This document shows positions 32,179 through 40,832 of a stretch of DNA of 54,661 nucleotides, one piece after another. Under the pieces are notes generated by a model. The model was not told the DNA's origin and ran no database searches. It saw only the letters and a list, made by a program, of their open reading frames with translations. The stretch comes from Thermoanaerobaculum sp. (GTDB lineage: Bacteria; Acidobacteriota; Thermoanaerobaculia; Multivoradales; UBA5704). Both the position numbers and the translations under genes were made by a program. Positions within the stretch are counted from its first letter, which is position 1. Every line of letters begins with the position of its first letter. Location: the NCBI GenBank assembly GCA_021154885.1, contig JAJKHS010000083.1:1-54661 (forward strand), in the 5' to 3' direction.

Positions 32179-34446
32179 CTACACCTCCGCCGCCTGCAAC
32201 CGCTCCTTCTCCACCTGGGCGGCCACCAGGCTGGCGTAGACGCCGTCGCGGGCGATCAGCTCGTCGTGGCGCCCCTGCTCGACGAGGCGGCCGTCATCCA
32301 TGACCAGGATCAGATCGGCGTGGCGGATGGTGCTCAGGCGGTGGGCGATGACGATGCGGGTGGTGCGCAGGCCTTCGAGCTCGCGCTGGATCTCCCGCTC
32401 GGTGCGGGTGTCGAGGGCGCTCGTCGCCTCGTCCAGGAGGAGGATGGCCGGCCGGTGGACCAGGGCGCGGGCCAGGGCCAGGCGCTGGCGCTGGCCGCCG
32501 GAGAGGGAGGCGCCGCCGTCCGCCAGGATGGAGTCGTAGCCCATGGGCATGGCCAGGATGTCGTCATGGATGTGGGCCAGCTTCGCCGCCTCCACCGCCC
32601 GCGACAGGGGGAGCGTCGGGTCCGACAGGGTGACGTTCGCCCGGATGCTGTTGCCGAAGAGGTAAGGATGCTGGGGGACCACCCCCACCTGCCGGCGCAC
32701 CGAGCGCAGGTCCAGCTCCGAGAGGTCGATGCCGTCGAACAGGATCCGCCCCTCCGTCGGCGTGTAGAGGCCCACGAGCAGCGAGGCCAGCGTCGACTTC
32801 CCCGCCCCGGAGCGGCCCACCAGGGCGACGAAGCGGCCGGCCGGGATGTCGATCGAGACCTCCTGGACGGCCCACGGCGCGAACGGCCCGTAGCGGAAGC
32901 TCACGTTCTCCAGGCGGATGTTGCCCTTGAGGCGCGGCGCCGGGTTGACCGTGGACGGGTCCTGCTCGCGCGGCGTCTCCAGCACGTCCTCGATGCGATC
33001 GAGATAGCTGCCGAGGAGTTGGAACTGGAAGGCGTTGGTGATCAGGGTTGAAAGGGGCGTCAGGAAGCCGGCGGCGAGGGCGTTCATGGCCAGCATCGTG
33101 CCCAGCGTCAGATGCCCCTGGAGCACCTGCACGGCGCCCCAGACGAGGATCACCAGCGGCGAGGCCGTGCCGAGGGCCGACAGCGTCGAATCGACGAACG
33201 CCTGCAGCCGGCCGCGGGACAGAGAGACGTTGAGCACGTCCACAAACAGGTGCGACCACTGCTCCACCGACCGGTGCTCGGCGCCTGAGGCCTTGAGCGT
33301 CTCGATGCCCGCCAGCAGGTTCACCTGGTAGCTCTGCGACTTCGCCTCGGTCTGCAGCGAGCGGGACATCAGGTCGCGGGTGCGCTTGCGAGTGAAGAGG
33401 AAGAGGCCGATCCGCAGGGCGCCCAACACCAGCACCAGCACTCCCATGGTCGGGCTGGCCACGAAAAGGAGCACCAGGTAGACGGTGACCAGCAGGCCGT
33501 CCAGCACTCCGGACAGGGCACCCGAGGTGAGGATCTCGCGCACCGTGGAGTTGGAGGACAGCCGCATGATGAGGTCGCCCGCCGAGCGCTGCTGGAAGAA
33601 GGCGTATGGCAGGTCGACGAGATGATCGAGAAATTCCAGGGTCATCCGCGCGTCGAGATGGGTGCGCATGTAGAGGAGGAGGTACGAGCGCAGCAGCGAC
33701 GAGAGGAAGCTGAAGCCCACGATGACCGCGAGGCCGGCGCCCAGGACGGTGAGGAGTTGCACGTCTCCCTGGGGAATCACCCGGTCCACCAGCACGCCGA
33801 TCAGGATCGGCATGGCGAGCGCGAAGAGCTGCAGCATGGCCGAGGTCACCAGCACCCGCTGGAGGACGCCGGACTGCTCCTTGAGCAGGCGGATGAAGCG
33901 GTCCAATCGCCGCGGCTGCCCCTCCTGCGGCTCGAAGTCCTCGCCGGTCTCGAACATCAGGGCGACGCCGGTGAACGAGCGGCCCAGCTCCTCGCGGCTG
34001 ACCTTGCGCCGGCCGCCTCCCGGGTCCACGATCTCGGCGCCGTCGCGGGTCATCCGCTCAAAAACGAGGAAGTGGTTGAACTGCCAGTGGAGGATCGAGC
34101 CCGGCGGCAGGAAGCGCAGGTCGTCGACCTCCTCCACCTTGACGCCCCGGCCGCGCAGCCCGAAGATCCGCCCGGCCGAGAGGAGGGCGAGGGCATCGGC
34201 GCCGTCGCGGCCGAAGCCGGTGATCTTGCGCACCTCGTCCAGCCGCAGATGCTTGCCGTGATAGGCGAGCACCATGGTGAGACTGGCGGCGCCGCAGTCG
34301 CTGGGCGTGGTCTGCTGGACGTAGGGCACGCGCCGGCCGCGGCGTGAGAAGGTGATGCGCTGGAGCGCCGGGAAACGCTCGTGGAGCGGGGTTGAAGGCG
34401 GGGCCGGCGACGGCGGCGGGGCCTGGGCCGGCGGCGTCTCAGGCAT
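32179..34446 (-). CDS. peptidase-containing ABC exporter (C39 peptidase, PCAT)
   Basis: 755 residues. The N-terminal C39 peptidase has QQTTPSDCGAASL with catalytic Cys51, His in LHWQFNHFLVFE and Asp in EIVDPGG. A six-helix permease follows (from LVTSAMLQLFALAMPILIGV), then an ATPase with Walker A GRSGAGKST, signature LSGGQRQRLALARAL and Walker B AILLLDEATSALD. Such exporters cut the leader of a peptide after a double-Gly-type site and pump the core out, usually with an HlyD-type adaptor, which is the next gene (8-bp overlap). The four RiPP precursors 9-11 kb away lack a GG site before the core, so the cargo is not certain. Confidence 0.92.
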   Translation of the reverse strand: MPETPPAQAPPPSPAPPSTPLHERFPALQRITFSRRGRRVPYVQQTTPSDCGAASLTMVLAYHGKHLRLDEVRKITGFGRDGADALALLSAGRIFGLRGRGVKVEEVDDLRFLPPGSILHWQFNHFLVFERMTRDGAEIVDPGGGRRKVSREELGRSFTGVALMFETGEDFEPQEGQPRRLDRFIRLLKEQSGVLQRVLVTSAMLQLFALAMPILIGVLVDRVIPQGDVQLLTVLGAGLAVIVGFSFLSSLLRSYLLLYMRTHLDARMTLEFLDHLVDLPYAFFQQRSAGDLIMRLSSNSTVREILTSGALSGVLDGLLVTVYLVLLFVASPTMGVLVLVLGALRIGLFLFTRKRTRDLMSRSLQTEAKSQSYQVNLLAGIETLKASGAEHRSVEQWSHLFVDVLNVSLSRGRLQAFVDSTLSALGTASPLVILVWGAVQVLQGHLTLGTMLAMNALAAGFLTPLSTLITNAFQFQLLGSYLDRIEDVLETPREQDPSTVNPAPRLKGNIRLENVSFRYGPFAPWAVQEVSIDIPAGRFVALVGRSGAGKSTLASLLVGLYTPTEGRILFDGIDLSELDLRSVRRQVGVVPQHPYLFGNSIRANVTLSDPTLPLSRAVEAAKLAHIHDDILAMPMGYDSILADGGASLSGGQRQRLALARALVHRPAILLLDEATSALDTRTEREIQRELEGLRTTRIVIAHRLSTIRHADLILVMDDGRLVEQGRHDELIARDGVYASLVAAQVEKERLQAAEV

Positions 34447-36340
34447 CGCCGGTCCCCTCTTGCGGCTGGAACAGGGCCTTCAGGGCCGGGACCAGGGCCA
34501 CCAGCACGCGCTCGGAGCGGATGCGCACCTCGGCCGTCCCCCACATGCCGTCGTGGAAGCGGCGCACCCGGCCGTCGGACTCGAAGGTATTGGAGGCGAG
34601 GCGGGCCGTGACCCGCACCACCGGTCCGGTGAGCTGCACGGCGTCGGCGATCTCGTCGCCCAGGGCGCGGCGGGCCTCGGCCGGCCCCACCACCTCGTCG
34701 CCCACCGACTCCACCACCAGGTGCTGGTAGGCGTAGCGGTAGCCCTGGACCTCCAGGCGCAGGGGCATGCCGGGCTTGAGCAGCGGGCGGAACTCGCCGG
34801 GCAGCAGAGCGATGACCTGGGGGTGCTCCTGGCCGCGGACCAGGGAGAGGAGCGACTGGCCAGGGGCGATGTGCTGGCCCGGACGCACACGGATGTCGCT
34901 CACCACCCCGGCCGCCGGGGACCGCACCTCGCGCTCGGCGAGGTTGGCCCGCGCCAGCTCGCGCTGCGCCCGCAGGGACAGGAGGCTCTGCTCGGCGCTG
35001 CGGTCGGCAGGATCGCGCAACCGGTTGATGAGCTGCAGCTCGAATTCATGGTCGATGCGATTCAGCTCGGCGGCCTCCCGCGCGCCGTAGAAGCGCACCA
35101 GCAGCCGGCCGGCCTCCACCGTCTGGCCGGTCGTCACCCCCACGTCGGTGACCGTACCGTCGGCGGTGGCGGTGAGGTCGGTGCGGCCGCCCAGGCGCAC
35201 CACCGCCGGACCCGAGGCGTACTCCCGCACCTTGGCGAGGATGCAGAACAGCACGCTGGCCACCATCACGGCGAGCAGCAGCCGGTAGGTCCAGCGCATC
35301 CAGCCGGGATCGACGCGCAGCAGATCCCCCTCGGAGCGCAGCCCCACCTGGTGGTGCTCCACCGCCTCCTCGCGGAACAGGCCGGGCGCCGGCAGTCCCG
35401 AGGTGTTCTTCTCCGCCGCCGCCAGCCGGAGTTGGGCGAAGGCGGGGGCCGCCGCCTCGGCGAGCCGGGTCAGGTGGTCCAGGTCTTCGTCGCCGAACGG
35501 CTTCCCCTCGGGAGGGCGCACGGCGGCCAGCACCGCGAGGACGGCGCCGTCCGAGCCCAGCACCGGCACGGCGGCGAAGCGCTCCTCGCCCGTCGCGTGC
35601 GGGTCGTCTGCATCGCGGTCGAAGCGCGGGTCGCGGCCGATGCGGTCCACGGCCAGCGGCTGGCCGGTGCGGACGACGAAGCTCACCAGACCCACGGCCG
35701 CGGTCTCCCGCCGCTCCTCCTGGTCCTCGCCGCCCATGCCGCCGTCCCACAGGGTCTCGCTCCCCAGCTCGTAGATCAGGCAGTAGCCGCGCTCGGCCTC
35801 CCCGAGATCCTCCACCGCCTCGGCCGCGGCCCGCGCCACGGCGGACGGCCGGCTCTGGGTGGCGAGAACCTGGGTATGGCTCAGGAGACGGCGGGAGAAG
35901 ACGATCCGCTGCCGCTCCTCCTCGCCCCCCTGAAGGGCGGCGGCGCGCCAGCGGCCGGCGGCGCCCCGCAGCAGGGCGATCAGGTCGGCGGACGGCACCG
36001 GCTCCTGACTGAGATAGAAGAGACGGTCGCGGTCGATCAGGTCCTGGAAGAGGGTGGGATCGGGTCCTCCCGCGAGGACGAGGTTCACCCGCTCCGGGCC
36101 GGCGGGGATCGCCTCGGCGTCCTCCACCAGGCGCCGCGCCCGCTCGCCGGAGATCGCGGCCCCCACGGCCAGCACGGCCACCGGCTGGGCTTTGAGCAGG
36201 CGCAGAGCCTCCCCTTCCGAGTCTGCCACCAGCAGGTGCAGCTCGGGCCCGAGCAGGCGCAGGCAGGCTTCCACACTTTCGCCGTCGAAGCCGGCCAGCA
36301 GCGCGATGGGGGTTGAATCTCGGATCTCGGACCTCCTCAA
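34439..36340 (-). CDS. HlyD-family adaptor fused to receiver-like and GAF domains
   Basis: 633 residues if the TTG at 36340 is the start (its TTGA overlaps the stop of the DUF3179 gene); a TTG at 36397 is also in frame. Layout: a CheY-like fold lacking the phospho-acceptor Asp (about 10-120), a GAF domain (about 145-300; ERGYCLIYELGSETLW, PLAVDRIGRDPRFD, AAVPVLGSDGAVLAVLAAVR), one transmembrane helix (WTYRLLLAVMVASVLFCILA), then a HlyD/biotinyl-lipoyl and beta-barrel adaptor (ATADGTVTDVGVTTGQTVEA; SPAAGVVSDIRVRPGQHIAP). The adaptor half serves the neighbouring C39 exporter. A cytoplasmic GAF sensor on an export adaptor is unusual and suggests that export is gated by a ligand. Confidence 0.85.
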   Translation of the reverse strand: MRRSEIRDSTPIALLAGFDGESVEACLRLLGPELHLLVADSEGEALRLLKAQPVAVLAVGAAISGERARRLVEDAEAIPAGPERVNLVLAGGPDPTLFQDLIDRDRLFYLSQEPVPSADLIALLRGAAGRWRAAALQGGEEERQRIVFSRRLLSHTQVLATQSRPSAVARAAAEAVEDLGEAERGYCLIYELGSETLWDGGMGGEDQEERRETAAVGLVSFVVRTGQPLAVDRIGRDPRFDRDADDPHATGEERFAAVPVLGSDGAVLAVLAAVRPPEGKPFGDEDLDHLTRLAEAAAPAFAQLRLAAAEKNTSGLPAPGLFREEAVEHHQVGLRSEGDLLRVDPGWMRWTYRLLLAVMVASVLFCILAKVREYASGPAVVRLGGRTDLTATADGTVTDVGVTTGQTVEAGRLLVRFYGAREAAELNRIDHEFELQLINRLRDPADRSAEQSLLSLRAQRELARANLAEREVRSPAAGVVSDIRVRPGQHIAPGQSLLSLVRGQEHPQVIALLPGEFRPLLKPGMPLRLEVQGYRYAYQHLVVESVGDEVVGPAEARRALGDEIADAVQLTGPVVRVTARLASNTFESDGRVRRFHDGMWGTAEVRIRSERVLVALVPALKALFQPQEGTGDA

Positions 36341-37566
36341 CGGGACCGGAGCGCGTACACCGTCGTCCTTGGATTGTACGCCTTCCAATCGAACCAATAG
36401 TCCTTCAGAACGTAGACTTTGGGCAGCTTCTTCCCCGCCAGGGGACCGCTCACCGCCTCCCCCGCGAAGCTCCAGGCGCTCCCCGTCCCGGCGTCGACGA
36501 GCACCGGCGGCGAGCTTGCCGGCTTGAGGAAGAGCTGCAGCTCCCCCCCGTCCACCCGTCTCTCAAACGCGCGCACCGAGCGGCCGTCCTCACCCACGAT
36601 CAGGATTACGGGGACTCCCCCCAACGCGTCCTGGACCGGATTCTGCTGCCGCAGCGCGGCGAAAGGGTAGGCCCGGGCCGACTCCCCCAGCCGGATCCCC
36701 GCCACCAGCTCGCGGGGAGAGAGAGGATCGCCCTTCGCCGGCGCCACCACCACCGGCAGGCGGGCGACGTCCGCCTCCCAGCTCTCCGACTCCAGCCGCC
36801 CGGGAACGCGGTCCGGCCGCAGCACCCGGCCGCCGGGGTGCTCCCGTTTCCAGTCCGCGAAGGCGATCTCGTCGTGGAACACGAGGTCGAGCCGTCGACC
36901 CTTGAGCGGCCCCTGCACAGCCTCGCCGGTCACCTGCTGCCACCAGGATCCGGTCTCCTCGTCAGCCATGAGGAAGTTCTGATTGTTGATCCCCGCCAGA
37001 TGGAACCGGAGCCGCCGGCCGTCCACTTCTGCTCTCCACACCAGACCGGTGTGACAGAGCGTTCAGTAGGTGGCGGCGACTGGAACGCCGCCGACCTCGT
37101 CCATCACGATGTGGTGATAGGCGATCTGGCGCACCGGCCAGGCCACGGCCTCGCCGTTGCGCTCGACGCCCAGAACCAGGTCCCCGTCCTTCACCCAGTC
37201 GGTCTCCACCGCCCGGGCATAGCGGGGATTCGCCAGGGGCGCGAACATCTTCTCGAAGATATTCGTTCGCGCCACCCAGACCGCTCCGGCCAGCGGCACC
37301 AGGGCCAGGACCAGCAACGCCCGGCGCCACCACCGGGCCCCGCGCCAGAGGCCGGCGACGAGCGCCGCCCCGGCCACCAGCGCCAGGACCGTGGCCCAGG
37401 GAGCCAGGCGCCGACAGGCGTAGGCGAGGGAGACTCCCGCCGGGGTCTGCGGCTCGAACGGCCGGATCTCCCACAGGGGGATCGCGACCAGGGCCACCGT
37501 GGCCACGACGAGGAAAAGCAGGCCGAGGGCGGCGAAACGGCGAGTGAAGGGGTGAGTGGAGGGCAT
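36337..37566 (-). CDS. DUF3179 membrane protein, selenoprotein candidate (in-frame TGA = Sec168)
   Basis: 409 residues if TGA at 37063-37065 is read as selenocysteine. The start ATG 37566 has AAGGAG 8 nt upstream. Several transmembrane helices come first (RFAALGLLFLVVATVALVAI and two more), then DUF3179. The reading frame is open on both sides of the TGA: GGVPVAATY, then TGA, then TLCHTGLVWRAEVDGR. In the family this place reads TYCxLC, so TGA replaces the first Cys of a CxxC motif, giving UxxC. A SECIS-type hairpin follows directly (37031-37060). Similar length and continuing family similarity (NQNFLM, ETGSWWQQVTGEAVQGPLKG) argue against a plain nonsense mutation. Function unknown; a redox role is likely. 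Confidence 0.8.
37031..37060 (-). promoter_or_regulatory. bacterial SECIS element after in-frame TGA
   Basis: Hairpin GCTCT-GT-CACACC, loop GGTCT, GGTGTG-G-AGAGC. Both stem parts are fully complementary, with one small internal bulge. The loop GGUCU is the same as in the E. coli fdhF SECIS that SelB reads, and it begins 16 nt after the TGA, within the usual range for bacterial elements. Confidence 0.8.
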
Positions 37567-37616
37567 GTTCGTCTCCTTGAGCTGCATCGTCAAGCGCGAT
37601 TGTACCGGTAGGGATG

Positions 37617-37701
37617 AGGGACTTCAGGGACAGCAGGGACTCCAGGGACACCAAGCTCCTCGTCCCTGCTGTCCCTGAAGTCCCTGCTGTCCCTGCTAAG
37701 A
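37617..37701. repeat. GGGAC 9-mer palindrome, copy 3
   Basis: Perfect 23-bp arms (37617-37639 and 37663-37685) made of AGGGACTTC/AGGGACAGC units, with extra repeat units inside and outside. It fills the gap between the divergent DUF3179 gene and the adaptor gene, so it sits in a shared promoter region. Confidence 0.85.
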
Positions 37702-37710
37702 TAAATCCCC

Positions 37711-38595
37711 ATGCGCTGCCCCCTGGCCCTCCTCCTCCTCCTTGCCGCCGCCGGCTGCGACCGTCGGGCGGCGCCCACCGCCACCGCCGCGGAGGCCGCT
37801 CCGAAGCCCGCGGCCAAGCCGGCTCCGGCCACGGCCCCGCCGGAGGAGCGCAAAGGCTGGCTCGGCGTCGTGGTGGCCCGGGAGTCGGTCGACGTTACGG
37901 CCGACTCGCAGGGCCGGCTGCAGGCGGTCTACGTCTCGATCGGCGACCGGGTGAAGCGGGGCGACCGCATCGCCTCCCTGGACACCCGCATCGCCGCCCA
38001 GGACCTGGAGATGGCCCGCTCCTCGCTCAAGGCCAACGAAGCCGACGAGCGCCGGGCCGCGGACGAGCTGTCCGAGGCCCAGGCGCGCAACGACCGGCGG
38101 CAGAAGAACCCCGACTTCTTCTCCAAGGAGGATCTGGCCGACGCGGCCCTGAAGGCCAAGACCGCCGCCGCGGCCCTGGAGGTGGCGCGCTCGCGCACCG
38201 CCGAGCAGCAGGCCAAGATCCGGCAGCTCACGACGAGCCTGTCGCGCAACGAGATCCGCGCCCCCTTCGACGGCCGGGTGGCCGCGCGCTTCGCGGACGC
38301 GGGAGCCCTGGTGGGGCCCGGCACCCCGGTGGTGCGCCTGATCAGCGCCGGAGACCTGATGGTGCGCGCCGCCGTCCCTCCCGAAGAGGCCCGCCGCCTC
38401 GTCGCGGGCACTCCGGTGACGGCCACGGTACGCACCCTGAGCCTCCCCGTGCCGGGCACCATCCAGCGCATTTCTCCGGAAGTGGACGCCGCCTCCCAGA
38501 TGGTGCTCATCGAAGTCCACCTCAATCCCGCTCCCGACACCGAGGCGAGATTGCAGACCGGCCAGGTGGTGGACGTGGCTCCCCGGCAGGGGTGA
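37711..38595 (+). CDS. RND-type efflux periplasmic adaptor lipoprotein
   Basis: 294 residues. Lipobox LAAAGC gives a lipid-anchored Cys16, followed by an Ala/Pro-rich tether. Membrane-fusion-protein layout: half-lipoyl GRLQAVYVSIGDRVKRGD, an alpha-hairpin rich in Ala/Arg/Glu (AALKAKTAAAALEVARS), second lipoyl half IRAPFDGRVAARFADAGALV, then a beta barrel. It would join an inner-membrane RND pump to an outer-membrane channel, but neither partner gene is next to it; the following gene is convergent with 1 bp between. Confidence 0.87.
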   Translation: MRCPLALLLLLAAAGCDRRAAPTATAAEAAPKPAAKPAPATAPPEERKGWLGVVVARESVDVTADSQGRLQAVYVSIGDRVKRGDRIASLDTRIAAQDLEMARSSLKANEADERRAADELSEAQARNDRRQKNPDFFSKEDLADAALKAKTAAAALEVARSRTAEQQAKIRQLTTSLSRNEIRAPFDGRVAARFADAGALVGPGTPVVRLISAGDLMVRAAVPPEEARRLVAGTPVTATVRTLSLPVPGTIQRISPEVDAASQMVLIEVHLNPAPDTEARLQTGQVVDVAPRQG

Positions 38596-38596
38596 A

Positions 38597-40237
38597 CTAC
38601 ACCGCCACGCTGTGCAGGCCGCGCCGCTGCGGGGCCGGCTCTTCGAGGTCGATGCCGTTCATCTCGGCCATCTCGAGGAGCTGCTCCATGAAGAAGAAGC
38701 GCAGGGGGGCGACGTGGGCCTCCTCCTTCTTCCACTCGCCGAAGAGGTCTTCCAGGAGGTGCTGCTCGGAGATGAGCTGGCGGCCGCACCAGCGCCGGAC
38801 CACCGGGTGGAGGAAGACGCTCTCCTCCGCCTTGCCGGGCTCGGGGTTGCGGACGACGGCGAAGGGATCGCCCTCCACCTTCCCGAACTCCAGCGTGATC
38901 GTGTAGTAGTGCGGGCTGTTGCCGATCTCGCTGCTGTGGACGTAGGCGAGGGGCATCTCCTCGTAATAGAGGGCGCGGTTCCAGTCCTCGTCCACCACGA
39001 TGACGTCGTGGAGGAAGCCGAACTGCTGCCACAGGGCCGAGGTGCGGTTGATGCGCGCCAGCGTCGCCTCCACCAGTCCTTCCGGCGTGGGCTCGATCTC
39101 CCGCGCCGGCCAGTCCCGGTGATGGTATTTCTTCTCCAGCATGCGGAACAGGGAGCGCACGTTGTAGCGGAAGCCGTGGATGAAGCCGGAGGTGTGCTTC
39201 TTGTAATCGTTGGCCTGCATCAGGGTGCCGGCGAAGTAGAGACCGGGCACGTTGATCGACTCCCAGTCCGGCATCTGGGCCGGCAGGCGGTTGTTGATCA
39301 CCAGCTCCGGCCGGCACTCCTCGGAGAAGATCGAGTCGTCGAAACGGAAACCGGTGCAGACGATCACCCGGTCGTAGATCAGCTCCTCGGTCTCGCCGTG
39401 GGCGTGGCTGTAGCGGACCGACACGACGTAGCCGCCGTCGCGCCGCTCGATGCGGTCCACCGTGCAGTCGAGGACGGCGTTCTGGGTCTTGAGCTGATAG
39501 GTGTCGAGGAAGTTGTTGTTGATCGCCCGCAGGTGCCCCACGAAGTGGGTCTTCCAGGCCATCCGCAGCGGGTTGGGGCTGGCCACATGGAGGAGGGAGG
39601 TGGTGGGAATCAGGTTGTCCGCCGTCTCGAAGGCGGAGTTGCCCTTACCCAGGATGAGCACCCGCTGGTTGGCGAAGTCCTCCGGGTCGACCGAGACGTC
39701 GACGTAGTTCTCCGCCAGCTCGATGCCCGGGATCGCCGGCACGAAGGGCTTGCTCACTCCGGTCGCCACGATGAGCCGCCGGCTGGTGAAGACGTTGCCT
39801 TCGGCGTCCAGGAGACGGAACTGGTTCGGCCGCGGCTTCTCCACCCGCAGGATGCGCGTGTCGCAGCGGACGTTGAGCTCGTGGAAGTCGGCATAGTCGC
39901 CGAGGTAGCGCACGAGCTCGTCGGCGGGCGGGAAGTAGCGGCGGCTGTACTCCCGGAACAGCAGCCGGCCGTCCCCCTCGCTGAGCAGCGAGTTCCAGTC
40001 GAACCGCAGGTTGACCTCCGGGTCCTCGGACCCGGTGTAGACCTTGTTGCTGGAGATCAGGGTGCGGTGGCGAGGGAAGGTCTTGAAGAAGTACCCGGGG
40101 CAATCCCCAGCTTCGAGGATCAGGTAGCTGTGGCCGGCTCGCGAAAGATGGTGCCCCATCTGCAAGCCTGCGGGCCCCGCGCCCAGGATCAGGTACTCGA
40201 AATCGACGTTTCCCCCAAAGGTCACGACAGGATTCAT
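38597..40237 (-). CDS. FOXRED2-like FAD/NAD(P)-dependent oxidoreductase
   Basis: 546 residues. FAD-binding LGAGPAGLQMGHHLSRAGH near the N-terminus and a second dinucleotide fold LILGKGNSAFETADNL mark the flavin-monooxygenase-like group. The blocks SVDPEDFANQRVLILGKGNS, FVGHLRAINNNFLDTYQLK, VIVCTGFRFDDSIF and SGFIHGFRYNVRSLFRMLE match eukaryotic FOXRED2 (ERFAD) in order and spacing as I recall it. No signal peptide or KDEL-like tail, so cytosolic here. Substrate unknown. Confidence 0.85.
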   Translation of the reverse strand: MNPVVTFGGNVDFEYLILGAGPAGLQMGHHLSRAGHSYLILEAGDCPGYFFKTFPRHRTLISSNKVYTGSEDPEVNLRFDWNSLLSEGDGRLLFREYSRRYFPPADELVRYLGDYADFHELNVRCDTRILRVEKPRPNQFRLLDAEGNVFTSRRLIVATGVSKPFVPAIPGIELAENYVDVSVDPEDFANQRVLILGKGNSAFETADNLIPTTSLLHVASPNPLRMAWKTHFVGHLRAINNNFLDTYQLKTQNAVLDCTVDRIERRDGGYVVSVRYSHAHGETEELIYDRVIVCTGFRFDDSIFSEECRPELVINNRLPAQMPDWESINVPGLYFAGTLMQANDYKKHTSGFIHGFRYNVRSLFRMLEKKYHHRDWPAREIEPTPEGLVEATLARINRTSALWQQFGFLHDVIVVDEDWNRALYYEEMPLAYVHSSEIGNSPHYYTITLEFGKVEGDPFAVVRNPEPGKAEESVFLHPVVRRWCGRQLISEQHLLEDLFGEWKKEEAHVAPLRFFFMEQLLEMAEMNGIDLEEPAPQRRGLHSVAV

Positions 40238-40434
40238 AGCTCTCCCCCCATAGGATTGCCGTGTCGTCCCCCGGGGCTGCGTCCGCTCCGTCCGGCTCAG
40301 CCTCCCCGCGGCACCGGTGAATCGCCACGGACCAAGAAAAACATTTGCTTCGGATAGTAAGTGGCACCAGTCGGTGAGAGCGGGACAACCGGGCCCTCAC
40401 CACCCGGCCCTCCTCCCAGAGGGGCCAGGGAGGC

Positions 40435-40650
40435 TCAGCTCGGCGGCCGGCCGCCGGCCTCCGCCTCCACGCGGTCCACCTCTTCCTGCGCCTTGGCCAG
40501 CGTACTGAGAGCCTCTTCGAGCCCGCTGACCGCCGCCACCTCGCAGAGGATGTCGACCAGCCCCTCGGACCGCGGCGTCTCGCCGAACCCGGCGTGGACG
40601 GCGCGCCGCAGGATCTCCCGGCTCTCCTCTGGAATCTCGGACCTCTTCAT
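40435..40650 (-). CDS. small hypothetical protein
   Basis: 71 residues, strongly charged and helical (MKRSEIPEESREILRRAVHA; ALSTLAKAQEEVDRVEAE). GGGAGGAA lies 6 nt before the ATG, supporting a real gene. No Cys, no membrane segment. It precedes the FOXRED2-like gene on the same strand by 197 bp; that gap holds a CCCTCCTCCC-type hairpin (40394-40437) and nothing else I can support. Family not recognised. Confidence 0.6.
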   Translation of the reverse strand: MKRSEIPEESREILRRAVHAGFGETPRSEGLVDILCEVAAVSGLEEALSTLAKAQEEVDRVEAEAGGRPPS

Positions 40651-40832
40651 CGCGATTCCTCCCTGCTTGTGGTCGGAACGGCAGGCAATTTACCAGATCC
40701 CGCAAGGCAGGGCAAAGATCCGCGCGCGGGATCGACAGACAGATGGCACTGAGCGCAGAGGCGGGCCGAGCTTCAGGATCACCCCGTCAGGAAAGCCGCC
40801 AGCGCTCCCAGGCTCGGGTACACTTACCCCGT

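Noticed and set aside
31594-33051. A 485-codon plus-strand frame starting with MPRTFNTAGP
   Set aside because: Only the first ~45 codons resemble a protein family; the rest is antisense to the C39 exporter.
37063-37065. TGA as an ordinary nonsense mutation splitting DUF3179 into two genes
   Set aside because: Placed exactly on a conserved Cys codon and followed by a fully paired SECIS-type hairpin; the downstream frame shows no decay.
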